The notes: generated by a model not told the origin, from the letters alone. Shown: positions 28,851-38,979, numbered from the stretch's first letter. The stretch: 64,000 nt of DNA from Shewanella psychromarinicola (GCF_003855155.1 NZ_CP034073.1:3100001-3164000); one strand, 5' to 3'. Numbers and translations: made by a program.

Positions 28851-28936
28851 TAGCTCAGTTTCTCTTTGTTAAATCAATAGCTGCAGTTGGCTTTTAACCC
28901 ATTGGTCGAAGGTTCGGATCCTTCACGACCCACCAC
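28851..28936 (+). pseudogene. Degenerate tRNA-Lys remnant, right part of IS-split copy
   Basis: Together with 27731-27738 it reads GGGTCGTTAGCTCAG, then an expanded D-arm (TTTCTCTTTGTTAAATCAATAGCTGCA), then GTTGGCTTTTAACCCATTGG and an intact T-arm and acceptor end with CCACC. The D-arm cannot fold and the anticodon stem has a mismatch, so it is not a functional tRNA. Confidence 0.8.
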
Positions 28937-29178
28937 TTTTTTATATCTCCCCAATTTAAACTTCCAGATAATCCAACCATTACACATCTCTCATAGGCTA
29001 AAACTAGCCATTAGTTCTACAGGCTTTTAAACGCCGACAGTTGGCTTTGTTCCAGTAAGAATAGCGGTTATTGCAAAACCAAGACGGGTCGTTAGCTCAG
29101 TTCCTCTTTGTTAAATCAATAGTTGCAGTTGGCTTTTAGCCCATTGGTCGAAGGTTCGGATCCTTCACGACCCACCTC
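28937..29178 (+). repeat. 242-bp degenerate tRNA repeat, copy 2
   Basis: Nearly identical to copy 1. The remnant tRNA at 29086-29176 has the expanded D-arm CTCTTTGTTAAATCAATAG and GCTTTTAGCCCATTGG in the anticodon arm, where AAC has become AGC. The acceptor ends pair. Confidence 0.82.
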
Positions 29179-29422
29179 TTTTTTATATCTCCCCAATTTA
29201 AACGTCCAGATAATCTAACCATTACACATCTCTCATAGGCTAAAACTAGCCATTAGTTCTACAGGCTTTTAAACGCCGACAGTTGGCTTTGTTCCAGTAA
29301 GAATAGCGGTTATTGCAAAACCAAGATGGGTCGTTAGCTCAGTTCCTCTTTGTTAAATCAATAGATACAGTTGGCTTATAATCCATGAGTCGAAGTTTCG
29401 GCCCCTTCCTTCACTACCCGCT
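29179..29422 (+). repeat. 242-bp degenerate tRNA repeat, copy 3 (most decayed)
   Basis: The remnant at 29328-29420 has lost the T-arm pairing (GTCGAAGTTTCGGCCCCTTC) and the acceptor match (ACTACCCG). It marks the end of the array; from ~29423 the sequence is ordinary. Confidence 0.78.
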
Positions 29423-29679
29423 ATTTATTATTACTTCTGAGTTAATTCCTAAATAGCTGATTAAATTCAAATAAAACACTTTACATAATCAGCTGACTTT
29501 CTATATCTCTTTGTTGCATTTTTATATGCTTTTATCACACGCATAATGCAAATGTGTGGGCTTTGATTGTTAAGGTAATACTTGTTTACTTTTGTCTCAT
29601 AGACTTATTGCTAATGTTGCATGCTTGTTAATTAGCTCATATTAATTAGGATTAGAACAATATAAATAGGGAGATAATA

Positions 29680-30831
29680 ATGAAAAAACAAAAGATAAGT
29701 CTTTATGTTGCTGGCGCTTTATTGACTATGAGTGGGAGTGCTCAGGCGGCTACTGAAATGACTTTTGGTGGTTATATTAAAGCAGATGTGATGTTTAGTG
29801 ATTATGGCAACGGGGCGCCTGACTCAGGTTCATTGTCTCGTCAGTTTTATGTGCCAGACACTATTTACGGGACAACTGGAAATGGTAAGCAAGTTGTCGA
29901 TTTTCAAGCTCGTGAGTCACGTTTTAATTTTAAAACCGTTACCGATGTTGAAGGGCATAAACTAACTGGTTTTATTGAACTGGATTTTTTGACACATACT
30001 GATGGTAACGAACGAGTTTCTAACAGCTATTCTCCACGCATACGTCATGCATTTATGAGTTATGACAATTGGACTGTAGGACAAACGTGGACTACTTTTC
30101 AAAATCCAGGCGCTTTACCTGAGAACTTAGACTTTGTTGGTGCGGCTGAAGGAACACCGTTTGTTAGACAATCACTACTTAGATATACCAGTGGTAATTG
30201 GCAATTCTCGATTGAAAATCCCGAAACGACAGTCACGCCATTAGGTGGTGGTGGTCGAATTACCAGTGGTAGTGGGGTTGTACCTGATGTTGTCGGTCGT
30301 TATAACTTTAGTACTGCAAATGGTTCTGCACTTTCGCTTGCTGCGATTGTAAGGCAAATAGATTTAGAGCAAGTTGTCGGTACTACCGTATACGATACCT
30401 CTGAGCTGGGCTATGGCGTCAGTTTTGCTGGTGTTATCCCTGTTGGTAAAGATGATCTTAAGTTTACGGCTACTTACGGTGAGGGACTAGGTCGTTACAT
30501 GGCGCTAAATTATGCCAATGCAGGCGTACTTGATTCAAACGGTGAAATTCAAGCGATTAAATCCTTTGGTGGATTTGTGTCGTATCGTCACTGGTGGTCA
30601 GAGCAATGGCGTTCTAGTGTGACATTCTCAGGTTTTAGCGCAGATAATGATGTAGCCCTTACTGGTGGCTCAGTTAACAAAGAGGCCTATTCTAGCTATG
30701 TTAACTTATTGTTCTCACCTTCAAAGCCAGTGACATTTGGGGTTGAATATATGTATGCTTTGAATGAGCGTGAAGACGGTTTCGATGGTGACTTAAATCG
30801 CATTCTGTTTTCAGCGAAATATGCCATTTAG
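29680..30831 (+). CDS. DcaP-like outer-membrane porin
   Basis: A 383-aa outer-membrane protein with a signal peptide (1-23, ending AQAAT). The mature start EMTFGGYIKADVMFSDY and the segment FQARESRFNFKT are typical of the DcaP-like trimeric porin family, and the C-terminus ends in a barrel strand (NRILFSAKYAI). DcaP porins pass small organic acids and similar anions. It is a single gene with RBS GGGAG and a bidirectional terminator behind. The substrate is unknown. Confidence 0.82.
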   Translation: MKKQKISLYVAGALLTMSGSAQAATEMTFGGYIKADVMFSDYGNGAPDSGSLSRQFYVPDTIYGTTGNGKQVVDFQARESRFNFKTVTDVEGHKLTGFIELDFLTHTDGNERVSNSYSPRIRHAFMSYDNWTVGQTWTTFQNPGALPENLDFVGAAEGTPFVRQSLLRYTSGNWQFSIENPETTVTPLGGGGRITSGSGVVPDVVGRYNFSTANGSALSLAAIVRQIDLEQVVGTTVYDTSELGYGVSFAGVIPVGKDDLKFTATYGEGLGRYMALNYANAGVLDSNGEIQAIKSFGGFVSYRHWWSEQWRSSVTFSGFSADNDVALTGGSVNKEAYSSYVNLLFSPSKPVTFGVEYMYALNEREDGFDGDLNRILFSAKYAI

Positions 30832-30853
30832 ATTTAGCATTAGAGCGAATAAT

Positions 30854-30885
30854 AACAAGGCAACCAAATAGGTTGCCTTGTTACT
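30854..30885. terminator. Terminator between convergent porin and glutaredoxin genes
   Basis: Perfect 11-12-bp stem AACAAGGCAACC / GGTTGCCTTGTT, loop AAATA, T-rich on the plus side. Confidence 0.75.
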
Positions 30886-30900
30886 TTTAAGAAATAAAAC

Positions 30901-31161
30901 TTAATTGAGTAGATTGTTTTGACGAATATAAGCTTCGAATTCGGTGCAACCACCAATAGGCTTTTCATCAATAAAGATTTGTGGAACGGTTTCTACTGTT
31001 TTACCTACATTTTTTGATAAATCAGCTTTAGTGATACCTTCAGCATGAATATCGATATATTTAAATTTGAAATCTTCACTTTGTGCGGCTAACTTTTCTG
31101 ATAGTTCCACAGCACGAACGCAAAATGGACAAGCTGGGCGGCCAAAAATAACTACAAACAT
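30901..31161 (-). CDS. grxA: Glutaredoxin 1 (GrxA)
   Basis: An 86-aa dithiol glutaredoxin, close to E. coli GrxA in length and sequence. The active site CPFC is at residues 11-14, with the cis-proline loop TVPQIFIDEKPIGG and AEGITKADL also conserved. The E. coli enzyme has CPYC. It reduces ribonucleotide reductase and protein disulfides with glutathione. It lies downstream of the radD-like gene on the same strand, with about 80 bp between them. Confidence 0.9.
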   Translation of the reverse strand: MFVVIFGRPACPFCVRAVELSEKLAAQSEDFKFKYIDIHAEGITKADLSKNVGKTVETVPQIFIDEKPIGGCTEFEAYIRQNNLLN

Positions 31162-31240
31162 GGTGACTCCTGTTTAATGATATGGGCATTTTATACCATA
31201 AGTATTTTTCAAATGGTAATTCAACCCAATTAATTTTGTT

Positions 31241-32974
31241 TTAACTCATATCGATTTTATATTTGCCTTGATAGTCAAAAAATGAGTCGACTAAATCCCA
31301 GCGATGTTTATTTTTCTTCAACAATAATAAATCAGGTTTTCTAAATCGAGTTTGATCCGCCAATACATCTACTACCTTGTTATATTGAGGATGACGCAGG
31401 CCTGGAGTGCGAGTATGACTGAGAACAAACACCGCATAAAAAGCTTTACGTTGCGCAGGTGTCTCAAAGCTAAAAGTTTGTTTAAAATCATTACCTTCAA
31501 TATCAATATATTGAATAAGTAACTTACTATCGTGGTCGTGCAACAACATTTGCTGACATTTAAATAAATGATGATGCTGTGCGTTAAGGACCTGCTTTAA
31601 CCGTTTATCAGGATCTATCAAGGTTGATTGGCAGCTGTGGCAAATACGTGCTGCAATATCGTTTTCAGCCCCACAGTCAGGACAGGATTTTGATCTAAAT
31701 CTAAAATCACACTGCTGTTGATCATTGATTAATCCTTGGCAGCGTCTGCCATAATGTTCGACAATATCGCCATCGCCATCAACAATCCCCCAAAAGGTAT
31801 TGGCAAATTGACACACAGGACAATGCACTTGAACTGGTACTGATTTGCTATTGGGTTTTACTTGACCGACTTCTGGATAAAATAAATCATAGCCATTAGC
31901 GGCATAATCAATGATTAAGCAGTCTGTTTTATCCGGCGCCAAACGTAAACCTCGGCCAATCATTTGCTGGAATAAGCTAACTGAAGCAGTAGGTCGTAAT
32001 ATGGCGATAAGGTCAACATGAGGTGCATCGAAGCCTGTGGTTAACACGGCAACGTTAACAATGTACTTGAGTTGTTGGGCCTTAAAGCGTTCAATGATGT
32101 CATCACGTTCGACATGAGGTGTTTGAGCGGTAATTAATGCGGCATCATTATCTAAAAGATCCATTACTTCATTGGCATGCCTGACTGTGGCAGCAAAAAT
32201 CAACACTCCTTTGCGGAGTTCGGCAAGTTGTTTTACTTGTTTGATAATAGCGGTGGTTGCTCGTCCTTGATGATGAAGCAAGGAGTCTATTTCTATTTGC
32301 GGATATTCGCCGCTGTCATGGGGGGCTAGTGCGCTAAAGTCATATTGGGCACTCAGCCCATCGAAAATAATCGGTTTGGTGAGGTATCCTTGGTTAATTA
32401 ATGGCCGCATTGGGAGTTCAAAGATACATTTATCAAAAACGGGGGTGTCTGTATTGCCCACTTTCCCGTGGTAGTGGAGTCGATAAATCCAGCCTACACC
32501 AAGGCGATAAGGCGTGGCGGTTAACCCAAGTAGTTTGATATCGGGATTACGTGCTTTAAGGTGTGTGAGCAGTTGTTGATATTGGCTAGTTGACTCGTTA
32601 CTGACTCGGTGGCACTCATCTATAATGACTAATGAAAACGGTTGTGTAAATTTTGTCAAAGCCCGAGCGGCAGATTGGACGCTGGCAACCACCGTTTTGC
32701 CATTGGCTTTTTTTTGATTTAATCCAGCAGAGTAAATATTTGCTTGTTGTGTGAGTAAGCCCACTTTTTGTGCATTTTGAGCGACTAATTCCTTTACGTG
32801 AGTTAATACCAGTACGTTGCCATTGGCAATACGCGCTAATTCGGCAATCACGATACTTTTACCCGCGCCAGTGGGAAGAACCAACACCGCTGATTGCTGG
32901 CTTTGCTTGAAATGAGCAATTGCAGCGTCGACGGAGTGTTGTTGATAATCACGTAAAGTGATTTTAACGGGCAT
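31241..32974 (-). CDS. radD: RadD-like superfamily 2 helicase (YejH)
   Basis: A 577-aa SF2 ATPase. Motifs: Walker A LPTGAGKS, LTHVKELVAQN (Ia), DECH (motif II), LLGLTATPYRLG (III) and QMIGRGLRLAPDKTDC (VI). The C-terminal half holds three Cys clusters (CPVCQ, CPDCGAE, CHSC) that probably bind zinc. This is the layout of RadD, a DNA-repair ATPase (586 aa in E. coli). The frame extends upstream to 33097, but the family start (KITLRDYQQHSVDAA) follows Met at 32974. No clear Shine-Dalgarno sequence precedes it, so the start is uncertain. Confidence 0.83.
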   Translation of the reverse strand: MPVKITLRDYQQHSVDAAIAHFKQSQQSAVLVLPTGAGKSIVIAELARIANGNVLVLTHVKELVAQNAQKVGLLTQQANIYSAGLNQKKANGKTVVASVQSAARALTKFTQPFSLVIIDECHRVSNESTSQYQQLLTHLKARNPDIKLLGLTATPYRLGVGWIYRLHYHGKVGNTDTPVFDKCIFELPMRPLINQGYLTKPIIFDGLSAQYDFSALAPHDSGEYPQIEIDSLLHHQGRATTAIIKQVKQLAELRKGVLIFAATVRHANEVMDLLDNDAALITAQTPHVERDDIIERFKAQQLKYIVNVAVLTTGFDAPHVDLIAILRPTASVSLFQQMIGRGLRLAPDKTDCLIIDYAANGYDLFYPEVGQVKPNSKSVPVQVHCPVCQFANTFWGIVDGDGDIVEHYGRRCQGLINDQQQCDFRFRSKSCPDCGAENDIAARICHSCQSTLIDPDKRLKQVLNAQHHHLFKCQQMLLHDHDSKLLIQYIDIEGNDFKQTFSFETPAQRKAFYAVFVLSHTRTPGLRHPQYNKVVDVLADQTRFRKPDLLLLKKNKHRWDLVDSFFDYQGKYKIDMS

Positions 32975-33173
32975 GGGGGATGAGTCTTTCAATTTATCGA
33001 TAGTATTAATCTGGTTTTTATAAAGCTTAACATAGCCAATGGCTGATATAACTATATTACATAAAGTGAATTGACTTTGACTGAAGTCGATAAACATACA
33101 ACGGTGTTATATTGTGAACAGAAGATCAGTTACTTAGGAGACAGTAACGCAGACGGGATCTCATATTAAGTTT

Positions 33174-33199
33174 AAAAAAAAGCCCCTCTAATGAGGGGC
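33174..33199 (-). terminator. Intrinsic terminator of acs
   Basis: On the minus strand: GCCCCTC, ATTA loop, GAGGGGC followed by seven or more T. It lies about 60 bp behind the acs stop. Confidence 0.85.
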
Positions 33200-33260
33200 G
33201 AAACGAGAAATTGGTCAGGATTTCTCAGGGTGGATAGATCAATGACAATGGTTGAAGCAA

Positions 33261-35213
33261 TTACTCCGTTTTGTTCAAACGATATTCAATTAGCGTATCT
33301 ATGACTGCTGGATCTGCCAATGTTGAAGAATCACCTAAGTTGGTTACTTCGTTAGCCGCAATTTTACGTAAGAATCGACGCATAATTTTGCCCGAACGCG
33401 TTTTAGGTAAACCACTGGCCCATTGGATAAGATCCGGTGTGGCAAGGGCACCAATTTCTTTACGTACCCATTGGCGTAACTCTTGACGTAATTCTTCAGT
33501 CGGTTCAACACCACGAGTCAAAGTGACATAAGCATAAATACCTTGGCCTTTGATGTCATGGGGATAACCTACCACGGCAGCCTCAGCAACGAGTTCATGG
33601 GACACTAACGCACTTTCAACTTCTGCGGTGCCTAAGCGATGTCCTGAAACGTTAATCACATCATCTACACGGCCCGTGATCCAATAGTAGCCATCTTCAT
33701 CACGACGAGCACCATCACCGGTAAAATACATACCACGAAAGGTTTTGAAGTAGGTGAGGGCGAATCTGTCGTGATCACCAAAAACGGTGCGCATTTGTCC
33801 TGGCCACGAATCTAGGATAACTAAGTTACCTTCACCCGTCCCTTCTACAAGATCACCCATGTTATCAACCAGTGCCGGTTGTACACCAAAAAAGGGTCGC
33901 GTTGCGGAGCCAGGTTTTGTATCTGTTGCACCTGGTAGTGGACTGATTAAAATGCCACCCGTTTCAGTTTGCCACCAAGTATCGACGATTGGGCAGTTTG
34001 CATGGCCAACCACTTCATGGTACCAACGCCATGCTTCTGGGTTTATTGGTTCACCAACAGAGCCCATAATCCGCAATGAGTCACCTTTGTAACTGTTAAA
34101 CGGTTCTTTACCTTCAGCCATTAATGCCCGAATTAAGGTTGGCGCGGTATAAAGAATATTGACGTTATGGCGGTCGATCATTTCACCTAATCGAGCAGGT
34201 GTAGGATGATTAGGTACGCCCTCATGAATTAATACCGTGGCGGCATTAGCAAAAGGACCATATACCATATAAGAATGGCCGGTAATCCAACCCACATCAG
34301 CGGTACACCAATATACTTCGTCAGCTTTATAGTCAAACACGTATTCATGTGTCATTGAGGCATACACCATATAACCGCCAGTGGTATGCAGCACACCTTT
34401 AGGATTACCAGTAGAGCCAGAGGTATAAAGCAAAAACAGCGGGTCTTCGGCATTCATTTCAGCTGGTATGCAATACTCTGAAGCGACTTCCATGAGTGAA
34501 TGCCACCAAACATCTCGGCCTTCAACCCAATCTACGTCACCACCAGTTCGCTTAAATACAATGACCTTCTCGACGCAAGTTACATCAGGATTTGATATCG
34601 CTTCATCAACACTGCGTTTTAAAGGGATTTTACGACCAGCACGAACACCTTCGTCAGCGGTAATCAAGACTTTTGATTTACCGTCAATCACCCTTGCTGC
34701 AATCGAGTCTGGTGAAAAGCCGCCAAATACCACTGAATGAACTGCACCAATGCGCGCGCAAGCCAGCATGGCAACTGCAGCTTCAGGCACCATAGGCATG
34801 TAGATAGTGACGATATCGCCTTTATTTACCCCTTGGCTGCGCAGCGCGTTAGCAAACTTACAGACTTCGTTATGCAGTTCTGCATAAGTCAATTTGCGCT
34901 GTTCGTTGGCGTCATCGCCCTCCCAAATAATGGCCAGCTTATCGCCGTATTCTTCGAGGTGACGATCTAAACAATTGGCAGAGGCATTGAGCGTACCGTC
35001 ATAAAACCAATTTATGGATAGGTTATGATCATCAAATGACGTTTTCTTGATTTTAGTATAAGGTTTAATCCAATCAATGCGTTTGCCGTGCTCTCTCCAG
35101 AAACCTTCTGGATTAACAATGGACTCCTGGTACATTTTCTTATATTGATCGTTATTAACCAGTGCGTTGTTCGCTATGTCGCTAGGAACTTTGTAAAGAG
35201 ACTGCGAGCTCAT
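33261..35213 (-). CDS. acs: Acetyl-CoA synthetase Acs
   Basis: A 650-aa AMP-forming ligase that activates acetate to acetyl-CoA. Motifs: the A3 core [38 protein letters not shown], and the C-terminal catalytic lysine in [11 protein letters not shown], the residue controlled by acetylation in other species. Length as in E. coli (652). It is divergent from crbS, whose homologues activate acs. The 256-bp gap between them carries a perfect dyad (35277-35290). Confidence 0.97.
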   Translation of the reverse strand: MSSQSLYKVPSDIANNALVNNDQYKKMYQESIVNPEGFWREHGKRIDWIKPYTKIKKTSFDDHNLSINWFYDGTLNASANCLDRHLEEYGDKLAIIWEGDDANEQRKLTYAELHNEVCKFANALRSQGVNKGDIVTIYMPMVPEAAVAMLACARIGAVHSVVFGGFSPDSIAARVIDGKSKVLITADEGVRAGRKIPLKRSVDEAISNPDVTCVEKVIVFKRTGGDVDWVEGRDVWWHSLMEVASEYCIPAEMNAEDPLFLLYTSGSTGNPKGVLHTTGGYMVYASMTHEYVFDYKADEVYWCTADVGWITGHSYMVYGPFANAATVLIHEGVPNHPTPARLGEMIDRHNVNILYTAPTLIRALMAEGKEPFNSYKGDSLRIMGSVGEPINPEAWRWYHEVVGHANCPIVDTWWQTETGGILISPLPGATDTKPGSATRPFFGVQPALVDNMGDLVEGTGEGNLVILDSWPGQMRTVFGDHDRFALTYFKTFRGMYFTGDGARRDEDGYYWITGRVDDVINVSGHRLGTAEVESALVSHELVAEAAVVGYPHDIKGQGIYAYVTLTRGVEPTEELRQELRQWVRKEIGALATPDLIQWASGLPKTRSGKIMRRFLRKIAANEVTNLGDSSTLADPAVIDTLIEYRLNKTE

Positions 35214-35276
35214 AGGGCTTCCCTTTCTAAAAATGGCGTAGTTAAAGTATCATCTGCAACGGGCTGTTTGCACTAT

Positions 35277-35290
35277 TAGACCTTGGTCTA
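35277..35290. promoter_or_regulatory. Dyad TAGACC-TT-GGTCTA in the acs/crbS region
   Basis: A perfect 6+6 inverted repeat with a 2-bp centre, 64-77 bp upstream of the acs start and about 180 bp upstream of crbS. That is a suitable distance for an activator of acs. A candidate operator for the CrbR/LuxR-type partner of CrbS or another acetate regulator; the assignment is inference. Confidence 0.45.
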
Positions 35291-35469
35291 TTTTTAAAAT
35301 ATCCTTAATATTTAGTCTGTTGCACGTGTTAATATAACAAGGAAAGCTGCAGAGTTAGTCTATCATTTATAACAATTCTCTTATGTAGGTTGTTTTATGT
35401 TCAATACATGATGTTTTAGATAAAAATAAAACAGATTTTTAATAACAATAAAGTGATATCGGACGTTTC

Positions 35470-38400
35470 ATGAACTTAACCTTAATCGTTGCCGTGATTG
35501 CGGTGTGTTATGTGTCTCTACTGTTTATTTTGGCATGGGGCGCAGAGCGGTGGTTTAGTAAAATAAACCAAAAAGTCCAAGTATGGATTTATGGACTCAG
35601 TTTAGCTGTGTATTGCTCTTCATGGAGTTTTTTAGGCACAGTAGGCCAGTCTGCCAATGATTTGTGGTCTTTTTTACCTATTTTTGTTGGCCCAATATTG
35701 GTGTTCACCCTTGGGTTTGGCATGCTACGAAAAATGGTCGTGGTGTCTAAAGCACAAAACATCACTTCAGTTGCCGACTTTATTGCCGCTCGTTATGGAA
35801 AGTCGCAATTGTTGGCTGCATTAGTCACCCTTATTGCATTATTTGGCATCATGCCATATATCGCCTTACAGCTTAAAGCGATGGTATTTAGTCTTAATTT
35901 ATTCCAACCCGATGATAACCCGCTGAGTCCAGTGGCGGTGCCATTATTGATCACCATGTTGTTAGCCATTTTTGCCATTTTATTTGGTACTCGTAAATTA
36001 GATGCTACCGAACATAATCCTGGGATGATGGTGGCGATTGCATTTGAGTCATTGGTTAAACTCGCCGCATTTATCTCTGTTGGTGTCGTCATTAGTTTCG
36101 GTGTTTTTGATGGTTTTGGTGATATTTGGCAACAGGCATCTGATAAAGCATTAATTGAAAATAGTCATATTCGTTTAGAGTCGTTTCTCCCTGAGCTTTT
36201 TGTCGGTATGGCGGCATTTATGTGTATGCCAAGACAGTTCCATGTGATGGTGGTTGAGTGTGGTGGCGAACATGTGCTGAAAAAAGCCCGTTGGATTTTT
36301 CCGATTTATTTGGCTTTGTTTGGTCTATTTGTTGCGCCATTGGCGTTAGCTGGCAAAGTGATATTGGGTGATACTGTGTCAGCAGATACCTATGTCATCA
36401 ACTTACCTCTGGTGCTCGACCAACCGATCTTAGCCGTTGTTGCATTGTTAGGCAGCTTGTCTGCGGCAACCGGAATGGTCATTGTGGCAGTGGTTACCAT
36501 CAGCGTGATGGTCAGTAATGAATGGCTGGTGCCATTTTTACTGCGAACTGGGCAAATTAGAGAAAAGAACTTTAGTCAGTTTTCTCAATTATTGTTAAAT
36601 GTACGCCGTTTATCCATAGTAGTGATTCTAGGTTTTGGTTATTTGAGTTATTTACTGTTTACCGACAGAGATTCACTTTCACATTTGGGGATGATGTCAT
36701 TTGGCGCTTTTTCTCAATTAGCGCCTGCATTAGTTGGCGGTTTATATTGGAAGCATGGTAATCGATCCGGCGTCTATCTTGGTCTTGCTGTGGGCTTTAG
36801 TCTGTGGTGTTTTATTTTACTTCAAGGTGCCGGTGAAGCTCGTTTGATTGGTGGCGAGTTTGGTTTACTTAATTCGATAACCCCAAATGTTAGTGATACT
36901 TTGATCGCCTTGTTAGCGAATATCTTTTGTTATGTACTGGGTTCTATTTGGTTTAGAGCCGGCGTTGCAGAGCGTATTCAAGCGAGTAATTTTGTAAAGC
37001 CTTGGTCATCAAAGCAAGATTCTAAAAAACGTCAAGGGCCTATTTCGCAACAAGATTTATTAATTTTGGCCAGCCGGTTTGTGAGTCCCACTCGTGCTTA
37101 TGAGAGCTTTAGCCGTTTTTCGGCTGATGCGGTTAAAAGTGATAGTTGGTACAAAACGGCCCCTGAAGAATTAATCGCCCACACCGAACACATGTTGTCG
37201 GGTGTTTTGGGCGCATCAAGTGCTTCATTAGTGATGGATTCTGTGCTGCAAGGCCGAGATTTGGGCCTTGATGAAGTCTTTAGTTTAGTTGATGAAGCAT
37301 CGTCGAAAATTATTTTAAGTCAGGATATGTTGCGAGGCGCTATTGAACACGCTTACGAAGGCATGAGTGTGGTTGATAAAGATCTTAATTTAGTTGCGTG
37401 GAATTATCGCTATATAGAATTATATCAGTATCCAGAAGGATTTTTACAACAAGGTATGCCTATTGCTGACATTGTGCGGTTTAATGCTTCGCGCGGTTTT
37501 TGTGGTACGGGAGATATTGAAGATCAAGTCGCAGTGCGAGTACAGCATATGCGTAATGGCACCCCTCACACTTCAGAGCGTGAACGCCAAGATGGTAAGG
37601 TGATTAAAATTCAAGGTAACCCTATGCCTGACGGCGGTTTTGTGATGACTTTTACTGATATTACTCAATATCGTTTACAAGAAAAAGCCTTGCTGGAAGC
37701 CAATGAAACATTAGAAAGCCGCGTGCAAGAGCGAACCTATGAGCTGGCGATGTCAAACAGCGAATTACTTGAAGCCAAAGCACAGGAAGAGCTGGCTAAC
37801 GCGTCTAAAACACGCTTTTTAGCAGCTGTGGGCCACGACTTAATGCAGCCATTAAATGCGGCTAGATTATTTACCGCCTCATTATCACAATATCCTAATC
37901 TGGATCTCGAAGCCCGCACGACATTAACCCATGTGAATAGTTCGTTGAAAATAGCTGGCGAGTTATTGACCGATTTATTAGATATCTCTAAGCTCGACTC
38001 GGGCATGGTGGAAGTTAATCGCCGCGATTTTGCCATTGCGGAGGTGATTAACGGTTTGTCGGTTGAATTTGATGCGATGGCAAGTGACAGTCAGATCTCT
38101 TTTTCGATGGTGCCCTCTACGGCGACCGTAAACTCAGATCCATCATTATTACGGCGTGTTTTGCAGAATTTTTTAACCAATGCTTACCGTTATGCTCGTG
38201 GCGGTAAAGTCTTATTCGGTTGCCGTCATCGAGGTGACTTTATCGAGATCCAAGTGTTAGATACTGGCTGTGGGATTAATGAGTTTGATATACAAGAAAT
38301 TTTTAAAGAGTTTAAACGTCTAAATCATCCCAGTAGCCGTAATGTCAGTGGCTTGGGATTAGGATTAGCGATTGCCGATCGGATTAGCAAGGTACTTGAT

Positions 38401-38892
38401 CATCAAATTCATGTGAGTTCGACCTTAGGTCATGGTTCGATATTCTCGATTTCCGTGCCAATAGGCAAAACGATAAGTCAAATAAGCAGTAAGCCTTTAC
38501 CGACATTATTGCAGCCTTTAGCGGGAATTAAAGTCTTATGTATCGACAATGAAGAGGCGATTCTCGCGGGGCTAGAGTCGTTATTAAGCCGTTGGCAATG
38601 TGAAGTTATTTGTGCCAAAGATCTTGCCGATGCACGGATTAAATTAGGCCTTAAAGGCGTTGCTCCAGACATCATGTTAGCTGATTATCACTTAGATGAT
38701 GACCAAAATGGTATTGATGCGATGAATGGCATCCGCAGCCGATATGGTGAGCATTTACCCGGGATCTTGATTACCGCTAATACCAACAAAGATTTGGTTG
38801 ATGATGTCGAAAGACGCGGTTATCACTATATGGCGAAAATGGTTAAACCAGCCGCATTGCGGGCGTTAATTTCTAGTCTAGTTAAAAAGTAA
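35470..38892 (+). CDS. crbS: Hybrid sensor kinase CrbS, SSS-transporter-fused
   Basis: An 1140-aa protein. The first ~490 residues form a sodium/solute-symporter-like domain of ~13 helices (starting MNLTLIVAVIAVCYVSLL). A STAC-like linker and a PAS region (~625-745) follow, then a coiled coil, the HisKA domain with His789 in AAVGHDLMQPLNAAR, and HATPase with FLTNAYRYA and GLGLGLAI. A C-terminal receiver has Asp1072 in IMLADYHL. This is the CrbS/CbrA architecture. In Vibrio and relatives CrbS with regulator CrbR turns on acs when acetate is to be used. The crbR partner is not in the window. Confidence 0.86.
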   Translation: MNLTLIVAVIAVCYVSLLFILAWGAERWFSKINQKVQVWIYGLSLAVYCSSWSFLGTVGQSANDLWSFLPIFVGPILVFTLGFGMLRKMVVVSKAQNITSVADFIAARYGKSQLLAALVTLIALFGIMPYIALQLKAMVFSLNLFQPDDNPLSPVAVPLLITMLLAIFAILFGTRKLDATEHNPGMMVAIAFESLVKLAAFISVGVVISFGVFDGFGDIWQQASDKALIENSHIRLESFLPELFVGMAAFMCMPRQFHVMVVECGGEHVLKKARWIFPIYLALFGLFVAPLALAGKVILGDTVSADTYVINLPLVLDQPILAVVALLGSLSAATGMVIVAVVTISVMVSNEWLVPFLLRTGQIREKNFSQFSQLLLNVRRLSIVVILGFGYLSYLLFTDRDSLSHLGMMSFGAFSQLAPALVGGLYWKHGNRSGVYLGLAVGFSLWCFILLQGAGEARLIGGEFGLLNSITPNVSDTLIALLANIFCYVLGSIWFRAGVAERIQASNFVKPWSSKQDSKKRQGPISQQDLLILASRFVSPTRAYESFSRFSADAVKSDSWYKTAPEELIAHTEHMLSGVLGASSASLVMDSVLQGRDLGLDEVFSLVDEASSKIILSQDMLRGAIEHAYEGMSVVDKDLNLVAWNYRYIELYQYPEGFLQQGMPIADIVRFNASRGFCGTGDIEDQVAVRVQHMRNGTPHTSERERQDGKVIKIQGNPMPDGGFVMTFTDITQYRLQEKALLEANETLESRVQERTYELAMSNSELLEAKAQEELANASKTRFLAAVGHDLMQPLNAARLFTASLSQYPNLDLEARTTLTHVNSSLKIAGELLTDLLDISKLDSGMVEVNRRDFAIAEVINGLSVEFDAMASDSQISFSMVPSTATVNSDPSLLRRVLQNFLTNAYRYARGGKVLFGCRHRGDFIEIQVLDTGCGINEFDIQEIFKEFKRLNHPSSRNVSGLGLGLAIADRISKVLDHQIHVSSTLGHGSIFSISVPIGKTISQISSKPLPTLLQPLAGIKVLCIDNEEAILAGLESLLSRWQCEVICAKDLADARIKLGLKGVAPDIMLADYHLDDDQNGIDAMNGIRSRYGEHLPGILITANTNKDLVDDVERRGYHYMAKMVKPAALRALISSLVKK

Positions 38893-38953
38893 ACATTAGA
38901 ATTATTCAATTATTTAGGCGTATCGTTTAGGCTTGCTATGATGATGGTACAAG

Positions 38954-38979
38954 GTAATAGCGTGTAGCTATACTTTTTT
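38954..38979 (+). terminator. Intrinsic terminator of crbS
   Basis: GT-ATAGC / GCTAT-AC stem followed by six T, about 60 bp behind the crbS stop. Confidence 0.6.

Noticed and set aside
26236..29422. CRISPR-like array of regular repeats and spacers
   Set aside because: The repeats are tRNA-Lys sequences and the spacers are the same in each unit, not unique; no cas gene is present.
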